This document shows positions 14,015 to 20,453 of a DNA stretch of 43,254 nucleotides, piece by piece; the first letter of the stretch is position 1; each line of letters begins with the position of its first letter. Both the position numbers and the translations under genes were made by a program. The notes under the pieces were generated by a model. The model was not told where the DNA came from. It did no database searches and saw nothing but the letters and a program-made list of their open reading frames with translations. The stretch comes from a virus. The DNA is taken from the IMG/VR virus record IMGVR_UViG_3300037587_000427, positions 1 to 43,254 of that record, one strand, 5' to 3'.

Positions 14015-14030
14015 GCGCGTAGCGCGCTAC
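14011..14030. repeat. GC-rich imperfect inverted repeat at the end of the MuF gene
   Basis: GTAG-GCGCG and CGCG-CTAC arms around TAG form an imperfect hairpin that overlaps the stop codon of the MuF-like gene and lies just before the promoter at 14032. There is no T tract, so it is more likely a protein site or mRNA structure than a terminator. It resembles the GGCGCG/CGCGCC operators only loosely. Confidence 0.4.
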
Positions 14031-14031
14031 G

Positions 14032-14060
14032 TTGCGAATTCCTCAGCTTGTGCGTAAAAT
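14032..14060 (+). promoter_or_regulatory. Promoter for the protease/capsid segment
   Basis: TTGCGA (14032-14037), a 17-base spacer and TAAAAT (14055-14060) lie in the 73-bp gap before the protease gene. The predicted transcript starts about 20 bases before the ATG at 14088, leaving a short leader with AGGAGG at 14075-14080. An internal promoter here would boost capsid proteins over upstream packaging genes. Confidence 0.65.
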
Positions 14061-14087
14061 TACAACTAATTTATAGGAGGCGATCCA

Positions 14088-15422
14088 ATGCCGATAGCAA
14101 TCATCAACGCCAAGACGTCCGGGAAGTTCCACCGGGAGAACATCGCCGGCGCGTCCTACCTCGTGACGACTATGATGCCGATTCGCGGGGGTACCTCGAT
14201 GAACGGTATCCATTACCCGGACAACGAGGTGACCAATGCGTTCATGCAGATGCAGGAGATGCTCGCCCCGTCAGGGCACCCGTCTGCTGGTGGAGTTGGT
14301 TTATCTGCAGCCAGCCCCATCGCGATCAACAACCATCACATAGGCGCCTCCCTGCGTAATCCACGCAAGAAAGGAAAGCGCGTCTTTGTCGATTACATCA
14401 TCAACGAAAAGACCGCCGCCCAGTCCGAAGACGGACGGGAAACTGTCCGCCGTATTTTAGAGGGCGAGAAGCTCGGCGTCTCCACCGGTCTGAATATTAA
14501 CATCCTGGTGAACAAGTCGGGAAAAGACGATTTTGGAAAAGAATTTACCCGGGAGGGTCGGGGCTTCGAATTCGACCACGTCGCCACCTTGCTCAACGAA
14601 GAGGCAGCGGGCGCCCATGCCGGGACCGAACTCATCCTTAACTCGAAAGGGGTAATGGAGGAGTGTGTCACAGGGACCGTGGCTACTAACGAGCTCACCA
14701 GTAGGGATTTACACGAAGCACTCAGCGATCTGGTCCGGCCGATGTCGGACACTGCCTGGTCGTGGATCCGGGATATTTTCCTCGATTCGCAGATGGTGAT
14801 CTTCGACGTAGAGCATCGGGGCCAATCGGACAAGACGTTCCGCCAAGCCTACGAAGTCAGCCCAGAGGACGAGGTTTCTCTGGTCGGGATGCCCGAGGAG
14901 GGTACCGTCAAACAAGTTTTCGAGCCAGTGGCGAGCCAGGAGAGCGGCACGCCGGTGGTCAACTCCACCACCCAAGAGGGGGACGAAATGGACATAACTA
15001 AACTTGTCCTCGCTATAATCGCCAATAGTTCGCGCTATTCGCCAGCAGATCAGACTCGCTTAGAAGCGATGAATGAATCTACCCTGGCGGCTGAGTTGTC
15101 GCGCGCAACGACTGTCGACGAAGCGAAAGAGGTCTTGAATACCGCCGGGGTTGACCTGACCGGCTTACAGGCTTTCAAGGATTCAGCGGAGGATTTCAAA
15201 CTCTTCCAAAATTCCCAGAAAGCAGATGGAGACAAATTGATCGCCGAGATCGTCACGAATTCCGAGTACACAGCGGAAAACCTGGCGGACAAATCTCTGG
15301 CTGATTTGACTCAGTTGCACGCCCTGGCTACAAGGACCAAGGTTGCGGTAAAGGTGACCAATGGTCAGAAGCCTGCCGCGCCTGCGTCTGATCAGAAGCC
15401 TGCGGTCGACACGAGCATATAA
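14088..15422 (+). CDS. Prohead protease (DUF2213-like) with fused scaffold-like C terminus
   Basis: The 444-aa product starts after a strong AGGAGG. The N-terminal 250 residues match the prohead-protease plan of DUF2213-type proteins: a strand-rich start, APSGHPSAGG and NNHHIGASL with a conserved His (about residue 85-87), RVFVDYIINEKT and GEKLGVSTGLN (the candidate catalytic Ser), then FEFDHVATLLN. From about residue 300 the protein becomes helical, acidic and Ala-rich, like a scaffold, and contains an internal ATG with its own ribosome site (see 14988). Protease-scaffold fusions with nested scaffolds are known from lambda C/Nu3. The catalytic residues are proposals from pattern only. Confidence 0.8.
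   Translation: MPIAIINAKTSGKFHRENIAGASYLVTTMMPIRGGTSMNGIHYPDNEVTNAFMQMQEMLAPSGHPSAGGVGLSAASPIAINNHHIGASLRNPRKKGKRVFVDYIINEKTAAQSEDGRETVRRILEGEKLGVSTGLNINILVNKSGKDDFGKEFTREGRGFEFDHVATLLNEEAAGAHAGTELILNSKGVMEECVTGTVATNELTSRDLHEALSDLVRPMSDTAWSWIRDIFLDSQMVIFDVEHRGQSDKTFRQAYEVSPEDEVSLVGMPEEGTVKQVFEPVASQESGTPVVNSTTQEGDEMDITKLVLAIIANSSRYSPADQTRLEAMNESTLAAELSRATTVDEAKEVLNTAGVDLTGLQAFKDSAEDFKLFQNSQKADGDKLIAEIVTNSEYTAENLADKSLADLTQLHALATRTKVAVKVTNGQKPAAPASDQKPAVDTSI
14988..15422 (+). CDS. Probable nested scaffold protein from internal in-frame start
   Basis: The ATG at 14988 is in frame with the protease gene and is preceded by AGAGGGGGACGAA, a strong Shine-Dalgarno at good spacing. Translation from it gives a 144-aa helical, acidic protein (MDITKLVLAIIANSSRYSP and onward) ending in an Ala/Pro/Lys tail. 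This is the lambda Nu3 arrangement, in which the C-terminal part of the protease is made separately as scaffold. There is no separate scaffold gene between the protease and the capsid, which strengthens the case. Confidence 0.6.
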   Translation: MDITKLVLAIIANSSRYSPADQTRLEAMNESTLAAELSRATTVDEAKEVLNTAGVDLTGLQAFKDSAEDFKLFQNSQKADGDKLIAEIVTNSEYTAENLADKSLADLTQLHALATRTKVAVKVTNGQKPAAPASDQKPAVDTSI

Positions 15423-15437
15423 GCCGGGGAGGCTAGC

Positions 15438-15911
15438 ATGTCACAACCAGTACAAAAGATCTTCCTGATCGGCAGTATCCTGGGCGAGCCAATCGTCGGC
15501 GCGGCGCTATCAGCGGCCGCCACGGCTATCGTCCCGGGTGACCTCATCGAGTTCACGTCTGCCGGAACAGTCCAGGAGCATGGCACCGCTGCAGTAAATG
15601 CGGCGAAAATGTTTGCGGACGAAAATATCGCAGTTGGTGGCACAATCGACGACGCTTATGGCGCCGGCGAGGATGTGCTTTTCGGTACCGCCCACAGTGG
15701 CCAGAAAGTCAATGCGCGAGTTGCTGCAGGAGCTCCGGATATCGTGAAAAACGACCCGCTGGAATCTGCCGGTGACGGTACATTGCGTAAAGCGGTAGCA
15801 GACGCCGCGACTGATACGGCCCAACGGGACGCTCTCGTCGGTTATGCTGACGAAGCGGTCGCCAACTCCGGAGGCGGTACAATTGTTCGTATCCGCATCC
15901 GGGTAGCATAA
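15438..15911 (+). CDS. Capsid decoration (cement) protein candidate, 157 aa
   Basis: GGGGAGG lies before the ATG. The sequence is Ala/Gly/Val-rich with the pattern typical of small head-stabilising proteins: IVPGDLIEFTSAGTVQEH, then FADENIAVGGTIDDAYGAGE (about 56-75), then a VLFGTAHSGQKVNARVAAGA strand pair and LESAGDGTLRKA. Such proteins bind the outside of expanded capsids. The position between protease/scaffold and major capsid genes supports this. Confidence 0.75.
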   Translation: MSQPVQKIFLIGSILGEPIVGAALSAAATAIVPGDLIEFTSAGTVQEHGTAAVNAAKMFADENIAVGGTIDDAYGAGEDVLFGTAHSGQKVNARVAAGAPDIVKNDPLESAGDGTLRKAVADAATDTAQRDALVGYADEAVANSGGGTIVRIRIRVA

Positions 15912-15922
15912 GGAGGCCAGTT

Positions 15923-17041
15923 ATGGCTAAGCAAAGAGTAATGGCCCCCATCACGATGACCGGGGCATCCCGTGCGCAGCACGCTGCACGAATCATGATG
16001 GCCAACGAACTGCGCGAGCAGTACATGGAAATCCATCAAAACCAGTTCATGGAGGCGGGCCTCGATAAATACCTGATCGTCAATGCCGACGACAAGGTTA
16101 TCGGTCGGGCGGACACGTCTATGGCCGCTCAGGCGCTGATTACTAACGCAGACGGCACCATTCGCCACGAGGACTTTATGGTCATTCGTGACAAGCTGGT
16201 GGAAGTCCGTCGACGTAAGTTAAATGGCATCCAGGACATCATGGACGCAGGTCTGACATTCGACGAGTCGATCACGACGCAGATCGTGGGCTTTGAGAAT
16301 ATCAACGAGTTCAAGGAAGCCGAGCAGGAGATGAACCCGTCGACCGGCAGCTATGACAACAATAATACGGTGTATACCGAGGACTTTGTCCCGCTGCCGA
16401 TTACGCATAGCACGTTCGACATCCCTTGGCGCCAGCAAGGATTCGATTACAAGCGCGGGTCCGGCTTGGGCGAGTCTGGTCGTCAGGTTAGCGAACGGTT
16501 AGAGAATACGCTGTTTAACGGTAACGCCAACATCGGTGTGCGGTTCAATGGAACGATCTATACCATCTTCGGATATACGACTCATCCGGATCGCGGTACT
16601 GGTACGATCTCCGACTGGACCTTGTTGGCCAATAACGACAAAATTGTCGACGAACTGATCGACGAGATTGGCAGCATGTGGGCGGACCAGGGCGGCGTCG
16701 GAAACGATACTGTCGTGGTTTACGTGGCGAATGATCTCTGGAATGTCCTGAGCAAGGATTACCGGGTCGGCTTCCCATCGGACTCGCACATCGACCGGAT
16801 GAAAGAAATCCCGCAAGTTCGCGATGTTAAGCCTGCCGAGAAATTGGCCAGCAAAAACGTGGTGCTTGTTGAGATGACTGATCGGTCCATCGAGATGGCC
16901 GTGGCTACCCAGTTGACTGCGGTACCGCACGACAAGATCTCGCCGATGTCTCCGCAGTTCTGGACCACCTACGCGGCAATGATCCACCAGATCAAAGTCG
17001 ATTCTAATAGCAATACGGGCATTCGTCATCTGACGCCGTAA
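15923..17041 (+). CDS. Major capsid protein (HK97 fold)
   Basis: Preceded by AAGGAGG, one of the best ribosome sites in the genome, as expected for the most abundant virion protein. The 372-aa product has a helical N-terminal part up to about residue 65, an E-loop-like region (FVPLPITHSTFDIPWRQQGF, about 152-171), RQVSERLENTLFNGN (spine helix, about 189-203), the adjacent GTIYTIFGYTTHPD strand, and VVVYVANDLWNVL, matching the HK97 P-domain order. The C-terminal part ends with the beta segment AAMIHQIKVDSN. Gene order and length fit a T=7-type capsid protein. No chymotrypsin-like or Ig insertion is seen. Confidence 0.9.
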   Translation: MAKQRVMAPITMTGASRAQHAARIMMANELREQYMEIHQNQFMEAGLDKYLIVNADDKVIGRADTSMAAQALITNADGTIRHEDFMVIRDKLVEVRRRKLNGIQDIMDAGLTFDESITTQIVGFENINEFKEAEQEMNPSTGSYDNNNTVYTEDFVPLPITHSTFDIPWRQQGFDYKRGSGLGESGRQVSERLENTLFNGNANIGVRFNGTIYTIFGYTTHPDRGTGTISDWTLLANNDKIVDELIDEIGSMWADQGGVGNDTVVVYVANDLWNVLSKDYRVGFPSDSHIDRMKEIPQVRDVKPAEKLASKNVVLVEMTDRSIEMAVATQLTAVPHDKISPMSPQFWTTYAAMIHQIKVDSNSNTGIRHLTP

Positions 17042-17052
17042 TGATGAGCGCG

Positions 17053-17081
17053 GTCGGGGATCGTTCCCGGCTGCACTTTTT
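17053..17081 (+). terminator. Weak intrinsic terminator after the major capsid gene
   Basis: An eight-pair stem with two G-U pairs, GTCGGGGA (17053-17060) with TTCCCGGC (17064-17071) and a TCG loop, is followed six bases later by five T. It would attenuate rather than stop transcription, reducing expression of the downstream connector and tail genes relative to capsid. Confidence 0.55.
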
Positions 17082-17095
17082 AGGAGTTTATTATT

Positions 17096-17506
17096 ATGTC
17101 TAAAACGAAATCAGGTTCAAAGACGACAACGACTTATATCGTCCTTAAACCCGGCCTGGATCGGGCCGCTAACGGTCTGAAAGCTAAAACAATCGAGTTG
17201 CAGGTCAAGCCAGGCGACGAGATCGAATTGACCGCTGACCAAGCTGCTGGCCTGGTTGGTAAAGTCCGGAACAAAGCCGATCACGAAAAGGAAGCCTCCG
17301 GAGCGGGCGCTCAATTAGACGCGATGGCGAAAGAGTTGAAAGACGCTTTCAAGGCCCTGGATGCTGCTACTGTTGCCAAGCTGGCCGCCGAAAAAGATCT
17401 CAGCGAAATGCAAGTGACCTTTAAGGAATTGACCACTGAGCGGGATACACTCGCCGGCGAAGTCAAAAAGCTGAGCGCTGTTCCTAATCCTCCAGGACAA
17501 AGCTAA
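17096..17506 (+). CDS. Unknown head-region protein with C-terminal coiled coil, 136 aa
   Basis: Preceded by TAGGAG. The N-terminal 65 residues form a small beta-rich domain (TTYIVLKPGLD, TIELQVKPGDEIELT) and the rest is a Lys/Glu/Ala-rich helix (AMAKELKDAFKALDAATVAK and FKELTTERDTLAGEVKKL), a probable coiled coil. Proteins of this type often follow the major capsid gene in phage head-completion modules. No family name can be given with confidence. Confidence 0.75.
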   Translation: MSKTKSGSKTTTTYIVLKPGLDRAANGLKAKTIELQVKPGDEIELTADQAAGLVGKVRNKADHEKEASGAGAQLDAMAKELKDAFKALDAATVAKLAAEKDLSEMQVTFKELTTERDTLAGEVKKLSAVPNPPGQS

Positions 17507-17871
17507 TGGCGGCCCGCGTTACTGAGGCAGAAGTCCGGGCGATCAAGTCTACAAAATTGACGCCATTGACCACGTTTATCACTACGGCGAATATCTTGAC
17601 AGATAAATTGGCCGCGAGTGCTTGCGGGTCGGGGCTCAGTGACGCGGAACTCAAACAAATCGAGCTATACCTGGCCGCGCATTTTGTTAGCGTGACTGAT
17701 CCGGAAGCATTAACGGAAAAGTTTGAGGGCAGCTCGAAGAGTTACCAGCGGGGCTGGGTTGCTGGTCAGTCCGGTATATCGTCCACTAGCTTCGGTGTGG
17801 TGGCGAATACGCTGTCTAATGGGTGCCTTGCTGAGCTCGACAAGCAAGTCGGCGTGGTGCAGATGATATGA
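17506..17871 (+). CDS. Head-tail connector (adaptor) candidate, 121 aa
   Basis: The position directly after the capsid module and the all-helical pattern LTPLTTFITTANILTDKLA ... LSDAELKQIELYLAAHFVSV (about 18-66) match small adaptor proteins (HK97 gp6/DUF4054-like) that bind the portal ring. It starts one base before the previous stop ends and overlaps the next gene by four bases. The assignment is by pattern and order. Confidence 0.7.
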   Translation: MAARVTEAEVRAIKSTKLTPLTTFITTANILTDKLAASACGSGLSDAELKQIELYLAAHFVSVTDPEALTEKFEGSSKSYQRGWVAGQSGISSTSFGVVANTLSNGCLAELDKQVGVVQMI

Positions 17872-18191
17872 CGAACCCCGTGACGCTGGACGAGTTCCTG
17901 ACGTATTGGGAGCAGATCGGGAACGACGGCGGCGACGGCGTACGATATGCCCCTGGTGTGACCGTGCCAGCTCGCCACAGTGACGTGCAGGAAAAAGTAG
18001 AAACCGGAAACGGTAGAGAGATCATGTCCAAATTTGCCTTTTATACAGAGACTGATTTGCAGATGGGCGCTCGCGTTGTTATTGATATCGCTCAGGAGCA
18101 CACCGGTGCAACGGTTCCGACAGGGCCGTCCAGGCCAGTGATAGCCCGGAGCAGGAATCCGATGTTTGACCTGACGAGGGTACTGGTATGA
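17868..18191 (+). CDS. Head completion / stopper candidate, 107 aa
   Basis: A short gene between the adaptor and the HK97 gp10-like protein, the usual place of the head-closure stopper. The product is mixed, with TLDEFLTYWEQIGNDGG at the N terminus, TDLQMGARVVIDIA in the middle (about 62-75) and a C-terminal region ending NPMFDLTRVLV. The middle strand-rich part is what stopper proteins use to plug the channel. No sequence motif is diagnostic. Confidence 0.6.
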   Translation: MTNPVTLDEFLTYWEQIGNDGGDGVRYAPGVTVPARHSDVQEKVETGNGREIMSKFAFYTETDLQMGARVVIDIAQEHTGATVPTGPSRPVIARSRNPMFDLTRVLV

Positions 18192-18556
18192 GCGTGAAGA
18201 TAACCGGATTTAAAAAGATTAGAATCGCGCTTGACCGGCATCGCCGGAGAACCCAGATCGCGACGCTGGCGGGCATGCACCTGGCGACTAAATTTGTGCA
18301 GGGTGAGTCCCAGGAAGAGACGCCGCACGAGTTTGGACTTCTGGTCGGGGATGCTTTCAGTGACGCCGAAACGCGAGGCGAGGATGTAGTCGGCCGGGTA
18401 GGGTATACCCGTGACTATGCAGCGTTTGTCCATGAAATGCCGGCGTCGAATAATTTCACAAAACCCGGTACCGGACCCAATTTTTTGAGAGGCCCTGCTT
18501 TACGGAATGCCCGTAAAATAATGCGGATCATTAGGAGCGCAGCCCAATGGCGTTGA
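18188..18556 (+). CDS. Neck / tail completion protein (HK97 gp10-like)
   Basis: The 122-aa product has the gp10-like signature: a basic N terminus (FKKIRIALDRHRRR), a central VVGRVGYTRDYAAFVHEMP (about 67-85) and GPNFLRGPALRN near the end. The Y-A-x-x-V-H-E pattern followed by P-x-F-L-R is characteristic of this neck family, which joins the connector to the tail. It overlaps neighbours on both sides. Confidence 0.85.
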   Translation: MSVKITGFKKIRIALDRHRRRTQIATLAGMHLATKFVQGESQEETPHEFGLLVGDAFSDAETRGEDVVGRVGYTRDYAAFVHEMPASNNFTKPGTGPNFLRGPALRNARKIMRIIRSAAQWR

Positions 18557-18966
18557 ATTCCCCAGCGGTCGACATTGTAGACTTTTTAGAGGCGGCCGGC
18601 TTCGGTACTAAAGGCGTCAATTTGTTCTCTTTTGGCTGGGGCACCGGAGGAGACGTCGATATTAATAGCCAAGTAATGATCGCCGCCCTGGATGGACTGC
18701 CCCAGGAAGACCGCACGCTAGTCGAGCAGCCAACGATCCAGGTCCTAACCCGTGGCGAGCCCGATGTCGGCTCCGTCGTAGCGTATGCACGAGCCAGAGG
18801 GATACACGAGTTTTTAATTCAGGACCACCAGTTCACGATCAATGGTACTGAATACATCGATTTTGAGCCGCTAAGCTTACCGCAGACGGTTGGCCGCGAC
18901 TCGGAAAGTCGACAGATTATATCTGCGACTTATGTCACAATGAGAAATCCACAATCAGCCCAATGA
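18547..18966 (+). CDS. Tail terminator protein
   Basis: The 139-aa product shows the tail-terminator plan: an N-terminal helix VDIVDFLEAAGFG, GTGGDVDINSQVMIAALDGLPQ, strand TIQVLTRG with the usual EPDVGSVVAYARAR helix (about 74-88), then FEPLSLPQTVGRDSESRQII near the end. Terminators form a hexameric ring that caps the tail tube and sets its length. Its position just before the tail tube gene fits. Confidence 0.8.
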   Translation: MALNSPAVDIVDFLEAAGFGTKGVNLFSFGWGTGGDVDINSQVMIAALDGLPQEDRTLVEQPTIQVLTRGEPDVGSVVAYARARGIHEFLIQDHQFTINGTEYIDFEPLSLPQTVGRDSESRQIISATYVTMRNPQSAQ

Positions 18967-18979
18967 CAGGAGGCCAATT

Positions 18980-19450
18980 ATGTCTGGAGGCCAATTAAAT
19001 ACAGTAAAGGGTCGCGCCTTTATTTTCTCCATTTGGAGTGAATCTCTGGCGGCTTGGCTCGTTGTCGGGGGTGTCGTAGACCGGGGTGTCAGTTTCAACA
19101 ACCCGACTACCGAGACGACGAGCTCGTCCACCGACGGGGATTATGCCGAGTCCGAGTTCGTGGGGTTCGCTACCGCGACGATGAATATCTCGGGCAACAT
19201 CGACCGACGCAACGGCGTTGAGCCGATCACCGGGCGGCAACGCATCGGGACATCGGAGTTCATTAAGCTAGCCACGACGGGGAACCGATGCGAGCGCGTG
19301 CTAATGGAGTCAGTCGACCCGAATTTAACCCTGCGGATCGAGGGCGTGTTTAATATAAGCGACTTTGAACTAACCGCTCCACACACAGACAAGTCCGGGT
19401 TTACTGCGACGCTGAACAACCAGTCCAGCCTATCAGTACAGACCGCATAA
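18980..19450 (+). CDS. Major tail tube protein (TP901-1-like)
   Basis: The gene has the strong ACAGGAGGCC ribosome site shared with the next gene, as expected for an abundant product. The 156-aa beta-rich protein reads VVDRGVSFNNPTTETTSSST (about 31-50), then ESEFVGFATATMNISGNIDR (about 55-74), and ends in FELTAPHTDKSGFTATLNNQ with strand SSLSVQTA. It lies between terminator and chaperones. Tube subunits stack as hexamers around the tape measure. Confidence 0.88.
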   Translation: MSGGQLNTVKGRAFIFSIWSESLAAWLVVGGVVDRGVSFNNPTTETTSSSTDGDYAESEFVGFATATMNISGNIDRRNGVEPITGRQRIGTSEFIKLATTGNRCERVLMESVDPNLTLRIEGVFNISDFELTAPHTDKSGFTATLNNQSSLSVQTA

Positions 19451-19462
19451 CAGGAGGCCTCT

Positions 19463-19825
19463 ATGGCTAAGCTGACAGTAAATGCAATTAAAAAGATCGG
19501 CCTGGACCCTAAAACGGTTCTAGCCTCCGCAGCTGCGGGGGGTGACAGCGTTGACGCATCTGACAATCTGTTCTTATACGTTAAGAACACCGACGCGACA
19601 CCGGCCACGATCACCATCAAGGCGCCCACCGGCGTAGTCGACGCACAGGCTCCACCCTACGGCGCCCAGGATATCGGGGACATCGCCGTGGTCGTGGCGG
19701 CGACTACCGGCGAGGCGTTCATTACCTTGCCAATCGGGTATTCTCAGAAGCAGTCTTTTGCCTGGGAGTATACCTCAGTAACGGCGCTGTCTATCGGGGT
19801 ATTCTCGCTAGCCCCTAACTCGTGA
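19463..19825 (+). CDS. Beta-rich tail-associated protein, 120 aa
   Basis: It shares the AACAGGAGGCC ribosome site of the tail tube gene, suggesting similar high expression. The product is Ala/Thr/Val-rich with strand patterns NLFLYVKNTDATPATITI and EAFITLPIGYSQKQSFAWEY, like an Ig-like or small decorative domain. It may decorate the tail or act as a second tube component. No family is recognised. Confidence 0.7.
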   Translation: MAKLTVNAIKKIGLDPKTVLASAAAGGDSVDASDNLFLYVKNTDATPATITIKAPTGVVDAQAPPYGAQDIGDIAVVVAATTGEAFITLPIGYSQKQSFAWEYTSVTALSIGVFSLAPNS

Positions 19826-20352
19826 GCAGGGATAAAGGTCGCCGCGTAGGCGGCCATCTTCTGACCACAATCCGGGATCCGGGACGTGGGCGGGGTGCCG
19901 TTTACGAGTTCGAATCGACGTACAGTTACATGCGCCGTCTCGAAGATGCGGACATAAATATCACGGAGACCGATGCGGCGCTGCACTCAGGCACTATCGG
20001 GATCAGCAAGCTGGCCGAAGTGATCGACCTCGCGGTATATCGTGCAACGGATTCAACAGGCCAGGATATACCCGCCGACGAAGAGTCCCACGGCGCGGAC
20101 ATTATCGCCCGCTTTGGATTAATGGAAGCGGTGACTCTGGCCGCACATATCCTCAACGTCACGGTATTAGGCTCCATAAAAAAGTTAGAGCTCGACGAGA
20201 AAAACGGCCACCGGGATCTGTTCAGCCAGCTGCAGCCCCAGAGTCGCTCGTGGAGGAATTTCACAAAAGTTGGGTTATTATGGGCGGCGATTATCTCGAC
20301 TTCTGGGATTGTGGCGTTCCTGACTTCCAGGTTCTATACGATGCTTACTTAA
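19822..20352 (+). CDS. Tail assembly chaperone, short form (G-like)
   Basis: The GTG start overlaps the previous stop by four bases. The 176-aa product occupies the chaperone position just upstream of the tape measure gene. Its first 120-140 residues are soluble and look native (YEFESTYSYMRRLEDADINI, ADIIARFGLMEAVTLAAHIL). The last 30-35 residues (VGLLWAAIISTSGIVAF) look like out-of-frame reading of the overlapping frame. An A AAA AAG heptamer at codons 120-121 permits a -1 shift into the downstream frame, giving a G-T type fusion. Chaperones of this type coat and recruit the tape measure during tail assembly and are absent from virions. Confidence 0.8.
   Translation: MSRDKGRRVGGHLLTTIRDPGRGRGAVYEFESTYSYMRRLEDADINITETDAALHSGTIGISKLAEVIDLAVYRATDSTGQDIPADEESHGADIIARFGLMEAVTLAAHILNVTVLGSIKKLELDEKNGHRDLFSQLQPQSRSWRNFTKVGLLWAAIISTSGIVAFLTSRFYTMLT
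20178..20184 (+). promoter_or_regulatory. Likely -1 programmed ribosomal frameshift site (A AAA AAG)
   Basis: The heptamer AAAAAAG is in phase as A AAA AAG relative to the 19822 gene. This is the same slippery sequence as Escherichia coli dnaX. The -1 frame stays open from here to 20453. A second, weaker candidate (GAAAAAC, in phase as G AAA AAC) lies at 20199-20205. The shift would yield a fusion of about 210 residues. Confidence 0.6.
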
Positions 20353-20453
20353 AAGAGCACGGGAAGACCCCCGAGCAGGCTGGCGAATTCAACGACGAGC
20401 AACTCGATGATATGTATGGCCGGGTTGCGGAGATGGAAACAAAATGGCATTAA
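20250..20453 (+). CDS. Tail assembly chaperone, frameshift extension (T-like)
   Basis: This frame (-1 relative to 19822) encodes an acidic, aromatic-rich segment with EEFHKSWVIMGGDYLDFWDC and FNDEQLDDMYGRVAEMETKW, typical of the second chaperone half. A GTG at 20250 and an ATG at 20280 are nominal starts but have poor ribosome sites, so synthesis as a fusion after frameshifting at 20178-20184 is favoured. It ends ten bases into the tape measure gene. Confidence 0.7.
   Translation: MEEFHKSWVIMGGDYLDFWDCGVPDFQVLYDAYLKEHGKTPEQAGEFNDEQLDDMYGRVAEMETKWH

Noticed and set aside
20250-20453. Independent gene starting at GTG 20250
   Set aside because: No usable ribosome site; an open -1 frame back to a slippery heptamer in the upstream chaperone gene explains it better.
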